64,000 nucleotides of DNA, taken from the NCBI RefSeq assembly GCF_013340205.1, contig NZ_BJTG01000008.1, positions 248,001-312,000 of the forward strand, given 5' to 3'. This document shows positions 51,522-61,892 of the stretch, piece by piece. Both the position numbers and the translations under genes were made by a program. Positions within the stretch are counted from its first letter, which is position 1; every line of letters begins with the position of its first letter. The stretch comes from Anaeromyxobacter diazotrophicus (lineage in GTDB: Bacteria > Myxococcota > Myxococcia > Myxococcales > Anaeromyxobacteraceae). Below the pieces are notes generated by a model that was not told where the DNA came from, searched no databases, and saw only the letters and a program-made list of their open reading frames with translations.

Positions 51522-54500
51522 GTGACCTTCCGCGAAGCACTCGAGCGCCGCGCCCTCGTCTTCGACGGCGCGATGGGGACGCAGATCCAGGGGCATCAGC
51601 TCAAGGCGGCCGAGTTCGGCGGCCAGGAGGGCGCGAACGACCTCCTCACCGTCACCCGGCCCGACCTCATCGAGGAGATCCACGGCCGGTACTTCGCGGT
51701 CGGCTGCGACGTGGTGGAGACGAACACCTTCGGCTCCTCGCGCCTCAAGCTCGACGAGTACGGCCTGGGCCACCGCACCTACGAGGTGAACTTCCGCGCC
51801 GCGCGGCTCGCCCGCCACGCCGCCGAGCGGCACGCCACCCCCGGCCACCCGCGCTTCGTGGCGGGCTCCATCGGCCCGACCGGCATGCTGCCCTCCGCCT
51901 CGGACCCGGTCCTCTCCAACGTCACCCCCGACGCGCTGGAGCGCATCTTCGCCGAGCAGGCGCGCGGCCTCGTCGACGGCGGCGTGGACGCGATCATCAT
52001 CGAGACGCAGCAGGACCTGCTCGAGCTGCGGGCGGCGGTGCTGGCCGCGGACGCGGTCCGGCGGGAGTCGCTCAAGGACGTCTTCATCATCGCCCAGCCG
52101 ACGCTCATCGACGCGAACGGCCGGATGCTGCTCGGCACCGACGTGGGCGCCGCGCTGGCGGCGCTGGAGCGGCTGCCGGTCGACGCCATCGGCCTCAACT
52201 GCTCCACCGGCCCGGCCGAGATGCGCGAGAGCGTCCGCTACCTCGGCGAGCGGTGCAGCCACGTCGTCTCCTGCCTCCCCAACGCCGGGATGCCGGAGAA
52301 CGAGGACGGGCGCGCCGTCTACAAGCTCACCCCCGACGCGCTCGCCGCCGCGCTCTGCGAGTTCGTGCGCGATTTCGGCGTCGGCATCGTCGGCGGCTGC
52401 TGCGGCACCACCCCCGCCCACCTGGCCCGGGTGGTGGAGGAGCTCCGGAAGCTGGACGTCCGGCCGCGCCCCCGGCCGCGCCCGCTGCCCGAGCTCGCCT
52501 CGGCCATGAAGGCGGTCCCGCTCGACCTCCAGCCTCGCCCGCTGGTGGTGGGCGAGCGGGTCAACGCGCAGGGCTCGCGCAAGGTGAAGGAGCTGCTCCT
52601 CGCCGACGACTACGCCGGCGTGCTGCGCCTCGCCCGCGACCAGGTGGAGGGCGGCGCGCACGTGCTCGACGTGTGCGTGGCGATGAACGAGCGCGACGAC
52701 GAGGCGGCGCAGATGCGCACCCTCGTGAAGCTCCTCGCCCAGGCGGTGGACGCGCCGCTCATGATCGACTCGACCGAGGCCGACGTGGTCGAGGCGGCGC
52801 TCAAGCTGCACCCGGGCCGCTGCATCGTGAACTCGGTCAACCTGGAGAAGTCCGGCGAGCGGGTGAAGAAGGTGCTGCCCCTCGTCCGCCGCTACGGCGC
52901 GGCGGTGGTCGCCATGACCATCGACGAGAAGGGGATGGCCCAGACCGCCGAGCGGAAGGCGGAGGTGGCGCGGCGGACGGTGGCGGTGGCGAAGGAGTAC
53001 GGCGTCCCGCCCGACAGCCTGGTGTTCGACCCGCTCACCTTCACCCTCGCCACCGGCGGCGAGGAGTACCGGCGGAGCGCGGTCGAGACGCTGGAGGGCA
53101 TCCGGCGCATCAAGGCGGAGAACCCGGGCGTCTTCACCTGCCTCGGCGTCTCGAACGTCAGCTTCGGCCTGTCGAAGCCGGCGCGCGAGGTGGTGAACTC
53201 GGTCTTCCTCTACCACGCGGTGCAGGCGGGGCTCGACCTCGCCATCGTGAACCCGAAGGACATCCGCGGCTACCAGGAGATCCCGGCCGAGGAGCGCGCG
53301 CTCGCCGAGGACGTGGTGCTCGACCGGCGCCCGGACGCGCTGGCGCGCCTCATCGCGCACTTCCAGGGCAAGACCAGCACCGCCGCGGCGCAGCCGGTGG
53401 AGGACCTCTTCGCCGGCAAGCCCGCCGAGGAGCGGCTCCACCTCCAGATCCTCCACCGCCGGCCGGAGGGCGTCGAGGCGCTCATCGACGAGGCGCTCAC
53501 CCGCCGCCCGGCGGTCGAGGTGCTCAACACGGTCCTCCTGCCGGCCATGAAGGACGTGGGCGACCGCTTCGGCGCGGGCGAGCTCATCCTGCCCTTCGTG
53601 CTGCAGTCGGCCGAGGTCATGAAGAAGGCCGTCGCCTACCTCGAGAAGTTCCTCGACCGGGTCGAGGGCACCGCGAAGGGCAAGGTGGTGCTCGCCACCG
53701 TCTACGGCGACGTGCACGACATCGGGAAGAACCTCGTCAAGACCATCCTCTCCAACAACGGCTTCGAGGTGCTCGACCTCGGCAAGCAGGTGCCGGTGGC
53801 GACCATCCTGGAGAAGGCGATCGAGGTGGGCGCCGACGCGGTCGGGCTCTCGGCCCTGCTCGTCTCCACCTCGAAGCAGATGCCCTACTGCGTGCAGGAG
53901 CTGGCGCGCCGGAACCTCTCCTTCCCGGTCCTCATCGGCGGCGCCGCCATCAACCGCAAGTTCGGGTACCGGACGCTCTTCCTGGAGGACGGCTCGCCGT
54001 ACCCGGGCGGCGTCTACTACGCGCGCGACGCCTTCGAGGGGCTCGAGATCGTGGAGCAGCTCGTCGACCCCAGGCGGCGCGAGCAGCTCCAGGCGGCGAC
54101 GGTGCAGAGGGCGATGAAGCAGCGCGACACGCCCGAGGCGCCGGTCGCCGCCGCGCCGCCGGGCGCGCGCAGCCCGGTCGTCCCGGTGGCGCGGCCGCCG
54201 GCGCCGCCGTTCTGGGGCACCCGCGTCGTCCCGGCGGGCGAGGTGTCGTTGCAGGAGGTGTGGCCGCACCTCGACCTCACCGAGCTCTTCAAGCTGCAGT
54301 GGGGCGTCCGGTCGAAGGACAAGGCCGAGTACGAGCGGCTGGTGCGGGAGGAGTTCGGGCCGAAGCTCGAGGCGCTGAAGAGCGAGATCCTCGCCCACGG
54401 CTGGCTCGTGCCGCGGGTGGTCTACGGCTACTTCCCCTGCCACGCGGAGGGGAACGAGCTCGTCGTCCTCGACCCGGTCCACAAGAAGGAGCCGCTGGCG

Positions 54501-54974
54501 CGGCTCTCCTTCCCGCGCCAGCCCGACGAGCGCCACCTGTGCCTCGCCGACTACTTCCGCGAGGAGCCCGGCTCGGACGTGGTCGCGTTCCAGGTGGTGA
54601 CGGTCGGCGCCGAGGCGACGCGGCTCGCCGATCGCTGGCAGGAGGAGGGCGAGTACAGCCGCGCGCTCTACCTGCACGGCCTCGCCGTCGAGACCGCCGA
54701 GGCGCTCGCCGACCACTGGCACGCGGTGGTGCGGCGCGAGCTCGGCCTCCCGAAGGACCAGGGCAAGCGCTACTCGCCCGGCTACCCCGCCTGGCCGGAG
54801 CTGACGGACCAGCGCCAGCTCTGGAAGCTGCTCGACCCCGAGCGGACCATCGGCGTGGCGCTCACCAGCGCCGACCAGATGATCCCGGAGCAGTCCACCT
54901 CCGCGATCGTGCTCCACCACCCGGAGGCGGTGTACTACACGGTGCGTGGAGCGCCGACCGCCGCGGCGGGGTAG
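51522..54974 (+). CDS. metH: Cobalamin-dependent methionine synthase
   Basis: A 1150-residue enzyme that transfers a methyl group from methyltetrahydrofolate to homocysteine. Domains in order: homocysteine-binding (GLNCSTG near residue 223, GGCCGTTP near 290), pterin-binding (ERVNAQGSRKVKEL...MIDSTE), B12-binding cap, B12-binding (YGDVHDIGKNLV near residue 729), and AdoMet-activation domain (GYPAWPELTD...GVALTS). Slightly shorter than E. coli MetH, with a Pro-rich linker near residue 880. GTG start at 51522. No riboswitch was seen in the gap before it. Confidence 0.97.
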   Translation: MTFREALERRALVFDGAMGTQIQGHQLKAAEFGGQEGANDLLTVTRPDLIEEIHGRYFAVGCDVVETNTFGSSRLKLDEYGLGHRTYEVNFRAARLARHAAERHATPGHPRFVAGSIGPTGMLPSASDPVLSNVTPDALERIFAEQARGLVDGGVDAIIIETQQDLLELRAAVLAADAVRRESLKDVFIIAQPTLIDANGRMLLGTDVGAALAALERLPVDAIGLNCSTGPAEMRESVRYLGERCSHVVSCLPNAGMPENEDGRAVYKLTPDALAAALCEFVRDFGVGIVGGCCGTTPAHLARVVEELRKLDVRPRPRPRPLPELASAMKAVPLDLQPRPLVVGERVNAQGSRKVKELLLADDYAGVLRLARDQVEGGAHVLDVCVAMNERDDEAAQMRTLVKLLAQAVDAPLMIDSTEADVVEAALKLHPGRCIVNSVNLEKSGERVKKVLPLVRRYGAAVVAMTIDEKGMAQTAERKAEVARRTVAVAKEYGVPPDSLVFDPLTFTLATGGEEYRRSAVETLEGIRRIKAENPGVFTCLGVSNVSFGLSKPAREVVNSVFLYHAVQAGLDLAIVNPKDIRGYQEIPAEERALAEDVVLDRRPDALARLIAHFQGKTSTAAAQPVEDLFAGKPAEERLHLQILHRRPEGVEALIDEALTRRPAVEVLNTVLLPAMKDVGDRFGAGELILPFVLQSAEVMKKAVAYLEKFLDRVEGTAKGKVVLATVYGDVHDIGKNLVKTILSNNGFEVLDLGKQVPVATILEKAIEVGADAVGLSALLVSTSKQMPYCVQELARRNLSFPVLIGGAAINRKFGYRTLFLEDGSPYPGGVYYARDAFEGLEIVEQLVDPRRREQLQAATVQRAMKQRDTPEAPVAAAPPGARSPVVPVARPPAPPFWGTRVVPAGEVSLQEVWPHLDLTELFKLQWGVRSKDKAEYERLVREEFGPKLEALKSEILAHGWLVPRVVYGYFPCHAEGNELVVLDPVHKKEPLARLSFPRQPDERHLCLADYFREEPGSDVVAFQVVTVGAEATRLADRWQEEGEYSRALYLHGLAVETAEALADHWHAVVRRELGLPKDQGKRYSPGYPAWPELTDQRQLWKLLDPERTIGVALTSADQMIPEQSTSAIVLHHPEAVYYTVRGAPTAAAG

Positions 54975-55083
54975 CGGCGCGCCGGCCGCTTGGGGCGCGC
55001 GGCGGGAGGCCGCTCCCGGGCCCGCTCCGGGCTAGCAAGAAATTTGAGAGCCTCGCCGGCCAGCGCCGCGCGACCCCTGCGAA

Positions 55084-56499
55084 ATGGGCGCGATCCGCCG
55101 GTTCCGGGGTCCGGCACTCCACTTGCTACCGGGCCGCCCCGTGCACCTCCCCCTCCCGCGAGCGCTCGCGCTCCTCGCCGCCCTGGCCGCGGCGGTGCCG
55201 CCCCCGGCGCGCGCCGCGGCGCCCGCCGTCCCGGAGCCGCTCGCCCTGCCCCCGCGCCTCACGCTCGAGGAGGCCTCGCGGCTCTTCCGGGAGCGGGGGC
55301 TCGATCTCCTGCTCGCCGACGCGGCGGTGGCCTCGGCCGAGGGCGATCTGTCCGCCGCCGGCGCGGTGGCGAACCCGCAGCTCTCGGCGTCGTACGGGCG
55401 CTCGCGCACGTTCGGCGACTGCGTCGACGTGCAGGGCAACCCGTCGGCGTGCGGCTGGCTCCCGCAGCCGCAGTACGGGCTCGGCCTCTCCGACTCGGGC
55501 GCCGTCTTCGACGTCCTCACCGGCAAGCGCGGCCTGCGCGTCGACGCCGCCCGCGCCGCGCTCCAGGCGGCGCGCGCCTCCCGGGCCGACGCGGAGCGGA
55601 CGGTCGGCGCGCAGGTGCGGCAACAGGTGGCGCAGGTGGTGCTGGCGCAGGAGTCCTCGCGCTTCGCCCGCGAGGTGGCGGCGGCGCAGGCGAGCGCGCT
55701 CGAGCTCACCCGCACCCGCGAGGCGGCGGGCGCGATCAGCGAGGCGGACGTCGCGCGGGTGGAGGTGGCGAAGCTCGAGGCCGACCAGGCGGTGGACGCG
55801 GCGGCGCAAGCGCTCCGCGACGCGCGCGCCCAGCTCGCCTTCCTGCTCGGCGCGCGCGGCGAGGTGCCGGAGTTCGAGGTGGACGCGCCGGACCTTGCGC
55901 AGGGGCGCGAGCCGCCCGCGCTCGCCGGCGCGACCGCCCCCGCCCTGCTGGCGCGCGCGGCGGAGCGGCGCCCGGACCTGCACGCGGCGCGGCTCCAGCG
56001 CGAGCGCGCCGAGGCCGCGCTGGCGCTGGCGCGCCGCCAGCGGATCCCGGACGTGACCCTCTCCCTCAACTACGCCCAGCAGGGCACGACCAACCAGGCG
56101 GTGACGCCGCCCACCTTCACGCTCGGTCTCGCCTTGCCGCTGCCGCTCTTCTACCAGCAGCAGGGCGAGATCCGGCGCGCCGAGGCGGACGTCTCGACCC
56201 AGGCGCTCCAGGCGACGAAGCTCGAGGCCCAGGTCGCCGCGGACGTCGCGACGGGACTCGCGGACTACGCCGCCTCCGGCGCGCTGGTGCGGCGCATGGA
56301 GGGGGGCCTGCTGGCGCGCGCGGCGCGGGCCCGCGACCTCGTCCAGGTGCAGTACCAGAAGGGCGCCGCTTCGCTCCTCGACTACCTCGACGCGCAGCGC
56401 ACCTTCGTCGCCACCCGCGTCGAGTACCACCAGGACCTCGCGGCCTACTGGACCGCCGTGTTCAAGCTGGAGGCGGCGGTGGGGGAGGAGCTGCGATGA
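55084..56499 (+). CDS. TolC/CzcC-family outer membrane channel of a metal RND efflux system
   Basis: A 471-residue outer membrane efflux protein. After a signal sequence (LALLAALAAAVPPPARA) it has two OEP repeats; GAISEADVARVEVAKLEADQ and YQKGAASLLDYLDAQRTFVA are the coiled hairpin motifs. The frame starts at 55084; a GTG at 55141 would give a neater signal peptide. It overlaps the adaptor gene by four bases (ATGA), and the pump gene follows. Confidence 0.9.
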   Translation: MGAIRRFRGPALHLLPGRPVHLPLPRALALLAALAAAVPPPARAAAPAVPEPLALPPRLTLEEASRLFRERGLDLLLADAAVASAEGDLSAAGAVANPQLSASYGRSRTFGDCVDVQGNPSACGWLPQPQYGLGLSDSGAVFDVLTGKRGLRVDAARAALQAARASRADAERTVGAQVRQQVAQVVLAQESSRFAREVAAAQASALELTRTREAAGAISEADVARVEVAKLEADQAVDAAAQALRDARAQLAFLLGARGEVPEFEVDAPDLAQGREPPALAGATAPALLARAAERRPDLHAARLQRERAEAALALARRQRIPDVTLSLNYAQQGTTNQAVTPPTFTLGLALPLPLFYQQQGEIRRAEADVSTQALQATKLEAQVAADVATGLADYAASGALVRRMEGGLLARAARARDLVQVQYQKGAASLLDYLDAQRTFVATRVEYHQDLAAYWTAVFKLEAAVGEELR

Positions 56500-58655
56500 G
56501 AGGGACGGTGCTCACGGCGCTGCTCGGCCTCGCCCTCGCCTGCCGCGAAGGCGGGCCGGCGCGCGGCGCGGCGCCCCAGGGCGACGAGCTCACCCTCGAC
56601 GAGGCGCGGCTCGACCGCGGCGAGGCGCAGCTGGCCGTCGCCACGGAGGGGGAGCTCCGGCAGGCGGTGGCCGCCGCGGGCCGGGTCGCCTTCGACGACC
56701 AGCGCGTCCAGCACGTCCTCTCGCCGGTGGCCGGCCGCGTCACCCGCGTCCTCGCCCACGCGGGCCAGCGCGTGGCGAGGGGCACCCCGCTCCTCACCCT
56801 GGCCTCGCCGGAGGTGGGGGCGGCGCTCGCCGACCTCCTCAAGGCGCAGTCCGACCTGGCGCAGGCGGGCGCGGAGCTGGCGCGGCAGCGCCGGCTGGTG
56901 GGCGCCCACGCCGGCCCGGCGCGCGACCTCGAGGCCGCCGAGGACGCGCACCGCAAGGCGGAGGCGGAGCTGGCGCGGGCCCGCCAGCGGGCGGCGCTGC
57001 TGCGGGCGGGCGACGTCGACGCGGTGACGCAGGAGCTGACGCTCAAGGCGGCGCTCCCGGGCGAGGTCCTGGCGCGGGCGGTGAGCCCGGGCCTGGAGGT
57101 GCAGGGCGCCTCCTCCGGCACCCCGGTCGAGCTGTTCACGGTGGGCGACATCTCGCGGGTCTGGATCCTGGCCGACGTGGCCGAGGGCGACCTGGGCCGC
57201 GTCCGGGCCGGCGCCGCCGCCACCGTGCGCGTGCCCGCCTGGCCCGGCCGGAGCTTCGCCGGCACCGTGCAGTGGGTGGCCGGCACCCTCGACCCCGCGC
57301 TCCGCACCGGGCGCGTCCGGATCGCGCTCGACAACGCCGACCGGGCGCTCGAGCCCGAGATGCTGGCGCAGGTCGCGATCGACGCCCCGCCGCTGCGCGC
57401 GCTGACCGTCCCCCGCGCCGCGCTCACGACCGTCGAGGGCGAGAGCTTCGCCTACGTGAGCGAGGGCCCGCCGCAGGACGGCCGCCAGCGCTTCCGGCGG
57501 CGGCGCGTGCGGGCGAGCGGGGATCCGGCGAGCCCGCTGGCCGTGATCGAGGGGGGGCTCGCGGCGGGGGAGCGGCTCCTGGTGGAGCAGCCCACGACCC
57601 GCGAGCCCGGCGCCGGCGAGGTGCGGATCTCGGAGCACCAGGCCGAGCACGCGGGGATCCGGCTGCAGGCGGCGGGGGAGCAGGACCTGGACGACACGCT
57701 GGTGGCCGGAGGCCGCATCGCCTTCGACGATCTGCGCGTCGCGCACGTCTTCTCGCCGGTGACGGGGCGGGTCACCCGCGTGCTGGCCGAGCCGGGCCGC
57801 CACGTGAAGCGGGGCGACCCGCTCGTCGCCCTCGTCTCGCCCGAGGTGGGCAGCGCCTTCGCGGACGCCGTCAAGGCGGAGGCGGACGAGGTGGCGGCCC
57901 GGCACGAGCTCACGCGCCAGCGCGAGCTCGTCGAGGCGCACGCCGGCGCGCGCAAGGACCTGGAGGCAGCGGAGGCCGTGTGGCGCCGCGCGCAGGCCGA
58001 GCTGGCGCGCGCCCGGCAGAAGACCCGGCTGCTCTCGACGGGCAGCTTCGACACCGTCACCCAGGAGTACACCCTGCGCAGCCCCGTCGACGGGGAGGTG
58101 GTGGCGCGCGCCGCCGCGCGGGGGCTCGAGGTGCAGGGCCAGTGGTCCGGCGCCGGCGCGCCGGTCGAGCTCTTCACGGTGGGAGCGCTCGATCCACTCT
58201 GGGTGGTGGGCGACGTCTACGAGATGGACCTGCCCCACGTCCGGACCGGCAGCGCGGTCGAGGTCCGCGTGCCGGCCTTCCCCGACCGCACCTTCCGCGG
58301 CAAGGTGGACTGGGTCTCCGCCGTCCTCGATCCAGCCACCCGGACCGCGAAGGTGCGATGCGCCATCGCGAACCCCGGGCACTTGCTGCGCCCGGACATG
58401 GCGCCCGTCCTCACCATCGCGCTGCCGAGCCACCGCCACCTGTCCGTGCCGCGCGACGCGGTGCTGCGCCTGGGCGACGAGACGATCGTGTTCGTCGCCT
58501 CCGGCCGGACGCCGGACGGCCAGCTCGCCTACCGCCGCCGCAAGGTCGTCCCCGGCGAGGACCGCCCGGGCGGCTCCGTCCCCATCCTCGAGGGCCTGGT
58601 GCCCGGCGAGCAGGTGGTGGTCTCGGGCGGCATCTTCCTCGTCGGCCTCCTCTAG
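56496..58655 (+). CDS. Double-length periplasmic adaptor (two tandem CusB/CzcB modules) of a metal RND efflux system
   Basis: A 719-residue membrane-fusion lipoprotein (lipobox LALAC). It contains two tandem adaptor modules, about residues 30-370 and 375-719, each with the full set: AAGRVAFDDQRVQHVLSPVA / AGGRIAFDDLRVAHVFSPVT lipoyl strands, a coiled hairpin (ARDLEAAEDAHRKAEAEL / RKDLEAAEAVWRRAQAEL), VELFTVGDISRVWI / VELFTVGALDPLWV barrel strands and a membrane-proximal end. A normal adaptor has one module of 350-400 residues. One frame, no break. Probably a duplication acting as two protomers in one chain. Confidence 0.92.
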   Translation: MRGTVLTALLGLALACREGGPARGAAPQGDELTLDEARLDRGEAQLAVATEGELRQAVAAAGRVAFDDQRVQHVLSPVAGRVTRVLAHAGQRVARGTPLLTLASPEVGAALADLLKAQSDLAQAGAELARQRRLVGAHAGPARDLEAAEDAHRKAEAELARARQRAALLRAGDVDAVTQELTLKAALPGEVLARAVSPGLEVQGASSGTPVELFTVGDISRVWILADVAEGDLGRVRAGAAATVRVPAWPGRSFAGTVQWVAGTLDPALRTGRVRIALDNADRALEPEMLAQVAIDAPPLRALTVPRAALTTVEGESFAYVSEGPPQDGRQRFRRRRVRASGDPASPLAVIEGGLAAGERLLVEQPTTREPGAGEVRISEHQAEHAGIRLQAAGEQDLDDTLVAGGRIAFDDLRVAHVFSPVTGRVTRVLAEPGRHVKRGDPLVALVSPEVGSAFADAVKAEADEVAARHELTRQRELVEAHAGARKDLEAAEAVWRRAQAELARARQKTRLLSTGSFDTVTQEYTLRSPVDGEVVARAAARGLEVQGQWSGAGAPVELFTVGALDPLWVVGDVYEMDLPHVRTGSAVEVRVPAFPDRTFRGKVDWVSAVLDPATRTAKVRCAIANPGHLLRPDMAPVLTIALPSHRHLSVPRDAVLRLGDETIVFVASGRTPDGQLAYRRRKVVPGEDRPGGSVPILEGLVPGEQVVVSGGIFLVGLL

Positions 58656-58667
58656 GACCACGCACCC

Positions 58668-61600
58668 ATGGTCAAGCGCATCGTCGCCTTCGCCCTGCAG
58701 AACCGCGCGCTCGTGGTGCTGCTCGCGCTCGTGCTGCTGGTCGGCGGCCTGGTCGCCTTCGAGCAGCTCCCGGTGGAGGCGTACCCGAACCCGGTCCCGC
58801 CCATGGTCGAGGTCATCGCCCAGCCGCCGGGCTGGAGCGCCGAGGAGGTGGAGCGGTACGTCACCATCCCGCTGGAGATCGGGCTCTCGGGGATGCCGGG
58901 CCTCGACCACGTCCGGTCCCAGTCGCTGTACGCGCTCACGGACGTGAAGTGCTACTTCAAGTGGGGCACCCGCTACGAGGACGCGCGGCAGGAGGTGATC
59001 AACCGGCTGCAGTTCACGCAGCTCCCGGCCGGCGTGCAGGCCCAGCTCTCGCCGTGGAACGCCATCGGCGAGGTCTACCGCTTCAACGTGCGCGGCAAGG
59101 GCTACTCGCTGCAGGAGCTCAAGACCGCCGCCGACTGGATCCTGGTCCGCCAGTTCAAGCAGGTGCCGGGGGTGGCCGACGTGGTCACCTTCGGCGGCGA
59201 GACGAAGGAGTACCACGTCGAGGTCGACCCGAACCGCCTGCGCGCCCGGGGCGTCACCCTCGCCCAGCTGACGCAGGCGCTCTCCAGCGCCAACCAGAAC
59301 GTGGGCGGTCAGCGCCTGACGCTCGGCGAGCAGTCCTACACCATCCGCGGGGTGGGGCTCATCCGCTCGCCGCGGGACATCGAGGACGCGGTGGTGCTGG
59401 CGCAGAAGGGCGTGCCGGTGCGGGTGCGCGACGTGGCCACGGTGGCCGTGGGGCACGCGCCGCGCCTCGGGCTCGTCGGGCGCGACGACGACTCCGACGT
59501 GGTGCAGGGCACCGTCCTCATGCGCTACGGCGGCGAGACCAAGGCCACGCTGCGCGGCATCTACGACCGGGTCGAGTATGTCCGGAGGAACCACCTCCTG
59601 CCGCCCGGCATGGACATCGAGCCGTACTACGATCGCGCCACGCTCATCCGCGTCACCACCCGCACCGTGCTCGAGAACCTCCTCATCGGCATGGTGCTCG
59701 TCACCCTCGTGCTGGTGGCCTTCCTGGGGAGCGTGCGGGCCGCGCTCATCACCGCCCTCAACGTCCCGCTCGCGCTGCTGGTCGCGTTCATCGGCATGGT
59801 GGCGACCGGCACGCCGGCGAACCTCATCTCCCTGGGCGCGGTGGACTTCGGGATCGTCGTCGACTCGACCGTCATCATGGTCGAGAACGTCTTCCGCCAC
59901 CTCGGCGCGCACGGCTTCGGCGGCATCTTCGAGCGGGTCCGGTCGGCGGCGGGCGAGGTCGGCCGCCCGATGGCGTTCTCCACGCTCATCATCGGGGTGG
60001 CCTTCCTGCCGCTCTTCACGATGACCGGCGTCTCGGGCGTCATCTTCACGCCCATGGCGGTCACCTACGCCTTCGCCATCGGCGGCGCCCTCCTGCTGGC
60101 GCTCACGCTCACCCCGGTCCTCGTCTCGCGCTTCGTGCCGGCCAAGGCGGAGGAGAAGGACACCGTGGTGATGCGCGCGCTGCAGCGCGCCTACCGGCCG
60201 CTCTTCGACGTGGCGCTGCGCTGGCCGAGGCTGGGGCTGCTCGCCCCGGTGCTGGTCATCGGGCTGTGCGTGGCGCTCTTCCCGCTGCTCGGCAGCGAGT
60301 ACATGCCGAAGCTGGAGGAGGGCAACTTCTGGATCCGGGCCAGCCTGCCCATGTCGGTGTCGATGGAGCAGTCCTCGCGCCTGGTCGGCCGCATGCGCGC
60401 CATCCTGAAGCGGAAGCCCGAGGTGGTGACGGTGGTGTCGCAGCTCGGCCGCCCCGACGACGGCACCGACCTGGCCGGCTTCCAGAACATCGAGCTGTTC
60501 GCGCCGCTCCGGCCGTACGGCGAGTGGCCCCGCGGGGTGACCAAGGAGCAGCTCACCGAGGAGCTCGGCAAGGAGCTCGAGGAGGAGTTCCCGGGGGTGG
60601 TGTTCAACTTCTCGCAGTACCTGTCGGACAACGTCGAGGAGGCGCTCTCCGGCGTGAAGGGCGAGAACAGCGTCAAGGTGAAGGGGCCCGACATCGACGG
60701 CAACGAGGCGACCGCCGCGCGCCTGGTCGACGTCATGGAGCACGTGCGCGGCGTGAAGGACCTGGGCCTCTTCCCCACCCTGGGCCAGCCGTCGATCAAG
60801 ATCGTGCCGGACCGCGAGCGGTGCGGGCGCTACGGGCTGAACACGGGCGACGTGGAGGCGGTGGTGGCGGCGGCGGTGGGCGGCCAGGCGGTGACGCAGG
60901 TGTTCGAGGGCGAGAAGAGCTTCGCGCTCACCGTGCGCTGGCAGGAGCCGTACCGGTCGTCCCTCGGCGCCATCCGCGCGATCGGCGTCGCCACGCCGGA
61001 CGGCGGGCAGGTCCCGCTCGGGCAGCTGGCGCAGGTGAGCGAGGAGAGCGGGCCCTCCGTCATCTACCGCGAGGACGGCAGCCGCTACTCGCCGGTCAAG
61101 TTCTCCATCCGCGGCCGGGACCTGGGCTCGACGGTGGACGAGGCACAGCGCCAGATCGCGGACCACGTGCGGCTGCCGGCGGGCGCGCACCTCGAGTGGG
61201 CGGGACAGATCAACGAGCTCAACGAGGCGATGGGGCGGCTGGCCGTCATCATCCCCCTCACGCTGCTCCTCATCGCCCTGCTGGTCTACGCGGCGGTGAA
61301 GACCTGGCTCGACACCGCGGTGGTCCTCATCTCGATCCCGGTGGCGTGCCTGGGGGGCATCGTGGCGCTCCTCGTCGCGCGCGAGCCCTTCTCCGCCTCG
61401 GCCGCCATGGGGTTCGTCTCCGTCTTCGGGATCGCCATCCAGGACGCCATCCTGGTCGTCACCTACGCGCAGCGGCAGTGGGAGAACGGCAAGACGCTCT
61501 CGGACGGCGCCCGCGCGGCCGCGGAGCAGCAGTTCCGCCCCGGGCTCATGGCGACGCTCACCGCCACGCTGGGCCTCTTGCCGGCTGCGCTCTCCAACGC

Positions 61601-61778
61601 CATCGGCGCGCAGGCCCAGAAGCCGCTCGCCATCGTGGTCATCGGCGGCTCGCTGGCGCTGGCCGGCCTCACCCGCATCGTCCAGCCGCCGCTGCTCGTG
61701 GTCGCGCACCAGCTCGGCGACCGGTTCCGCGCGCGGCGTCCGGGGCGCCGCCGCGAGGAGGAGGACGCGGCGGCGTAG
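58668..61778 (+). CDS. CusA/CzcA family heavy-metal RND efflux pump
   Basis: A 1036-residue inner membrane proton/metal antiporter with twelve spans and two large periplasmic loops. The heavy-metal signature GAVDFGIVVDSTVIMVEN is near residues 393-410, with PMAFSTLIIGVAFLPLF following. The metal cannot be predicted reliably. It is the last gene of the channel-adaptor-pump operon, 12 bases after the adaptor, with tight spacing throughout. Confidence 0.94.
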   Translation: MVKRIVAFALQNRALVVLLALVLLVGGLVAFEQLPVEAYPNPVPPMVEVIAQPPGWSAEEVERYVTIPLEIGLSGMPGLDHVRSQSLYALTDVKCYFKWGTRYEDARQEVINRLQFTQLPAGVQAQLSPWNAIGEVYRFNVRGKGYSLQELKTAADWILVRQFKQVPGVADVVTFGGETKEYHVEVDPNRLRARGVTLAQLTQALSSANQNVGGQRLTLGEQSYTIRGVGLIRSPRDIEDAVVLAQKGVPVRVRDVATVAVGHAPRLGLVGRDDDSDVVQGTVLMRYGGETKATLRGIYDRVEYVRRNHLLPPGMDIEPYYDRATLIRVTTRTVLENLLIGMVLVTLVLVAFLGSVRAALITALNVPLALLVAFIGMVATGTPANLISLGAVDFGIVVDSTVIMVENVFRHLGAHGFGGIFERVRSAAGEVGRPMAFSTLIIGVAFLPLFTMTGVSGVIFTPMAVTYAFAIGGALLLALTLTPVLVSRFVPAKAEEKDTVVMRALQRAYRPLFDVALRWPRLGLLAPVLVIGLCVALFPLLGSEYMPKLEEGNFWIRASLPMSVSMEQSSRLVGRMRAILKRKPEVVTVVSQLGRPDDGTDLAGFQNIELFAPLRPYGEWPRGVTKEQLTEELGKELEEEFPGVVFNFSQYLSDNVEEALSGVKGENSVKVKGPDIDGNEATAARLVDVMEHVRGVKDLGLFPTLGQPSIKIVPDRERCGRYGLNTGDVEAVVAAAVGGQAVTQVFEGEKSFALTVRWQEPYRSSLGAIRAIGVATPDGGQVPLGQLAQVSEESGPSVIYREDGSRYSPVKFSIRGRDLGSTVDEAQRQIADHVRLPAGAHLEWAGQINELNEAMGRLAVIIPLTLLLIALLVYAAVKTWLDTAVVLISIPVACLGGIVALLVAREPFSASAAMGFVSVFGIAIQDAILVVTYAQRQWENGKTLSDGARAAAEQQFRPGLMATLTATLGLLPAALSNAIGAQAQKPLAIVVIGGSLALAGLTRIVQPPLLVVAHQLGDRFRARRPGRRREEEDAAA

Positions 61779-61892
61779 CCGCGGCCGCGCGTCCAGAGGG
61801 TGTGCGCCGGCCGCGCGCGGGAGTGGAGCGCACATCGCAGGAACCCCCGGGTCCGGGGGCTTGGCATTCACCGCTTCGACGTGAGGAGTCGC

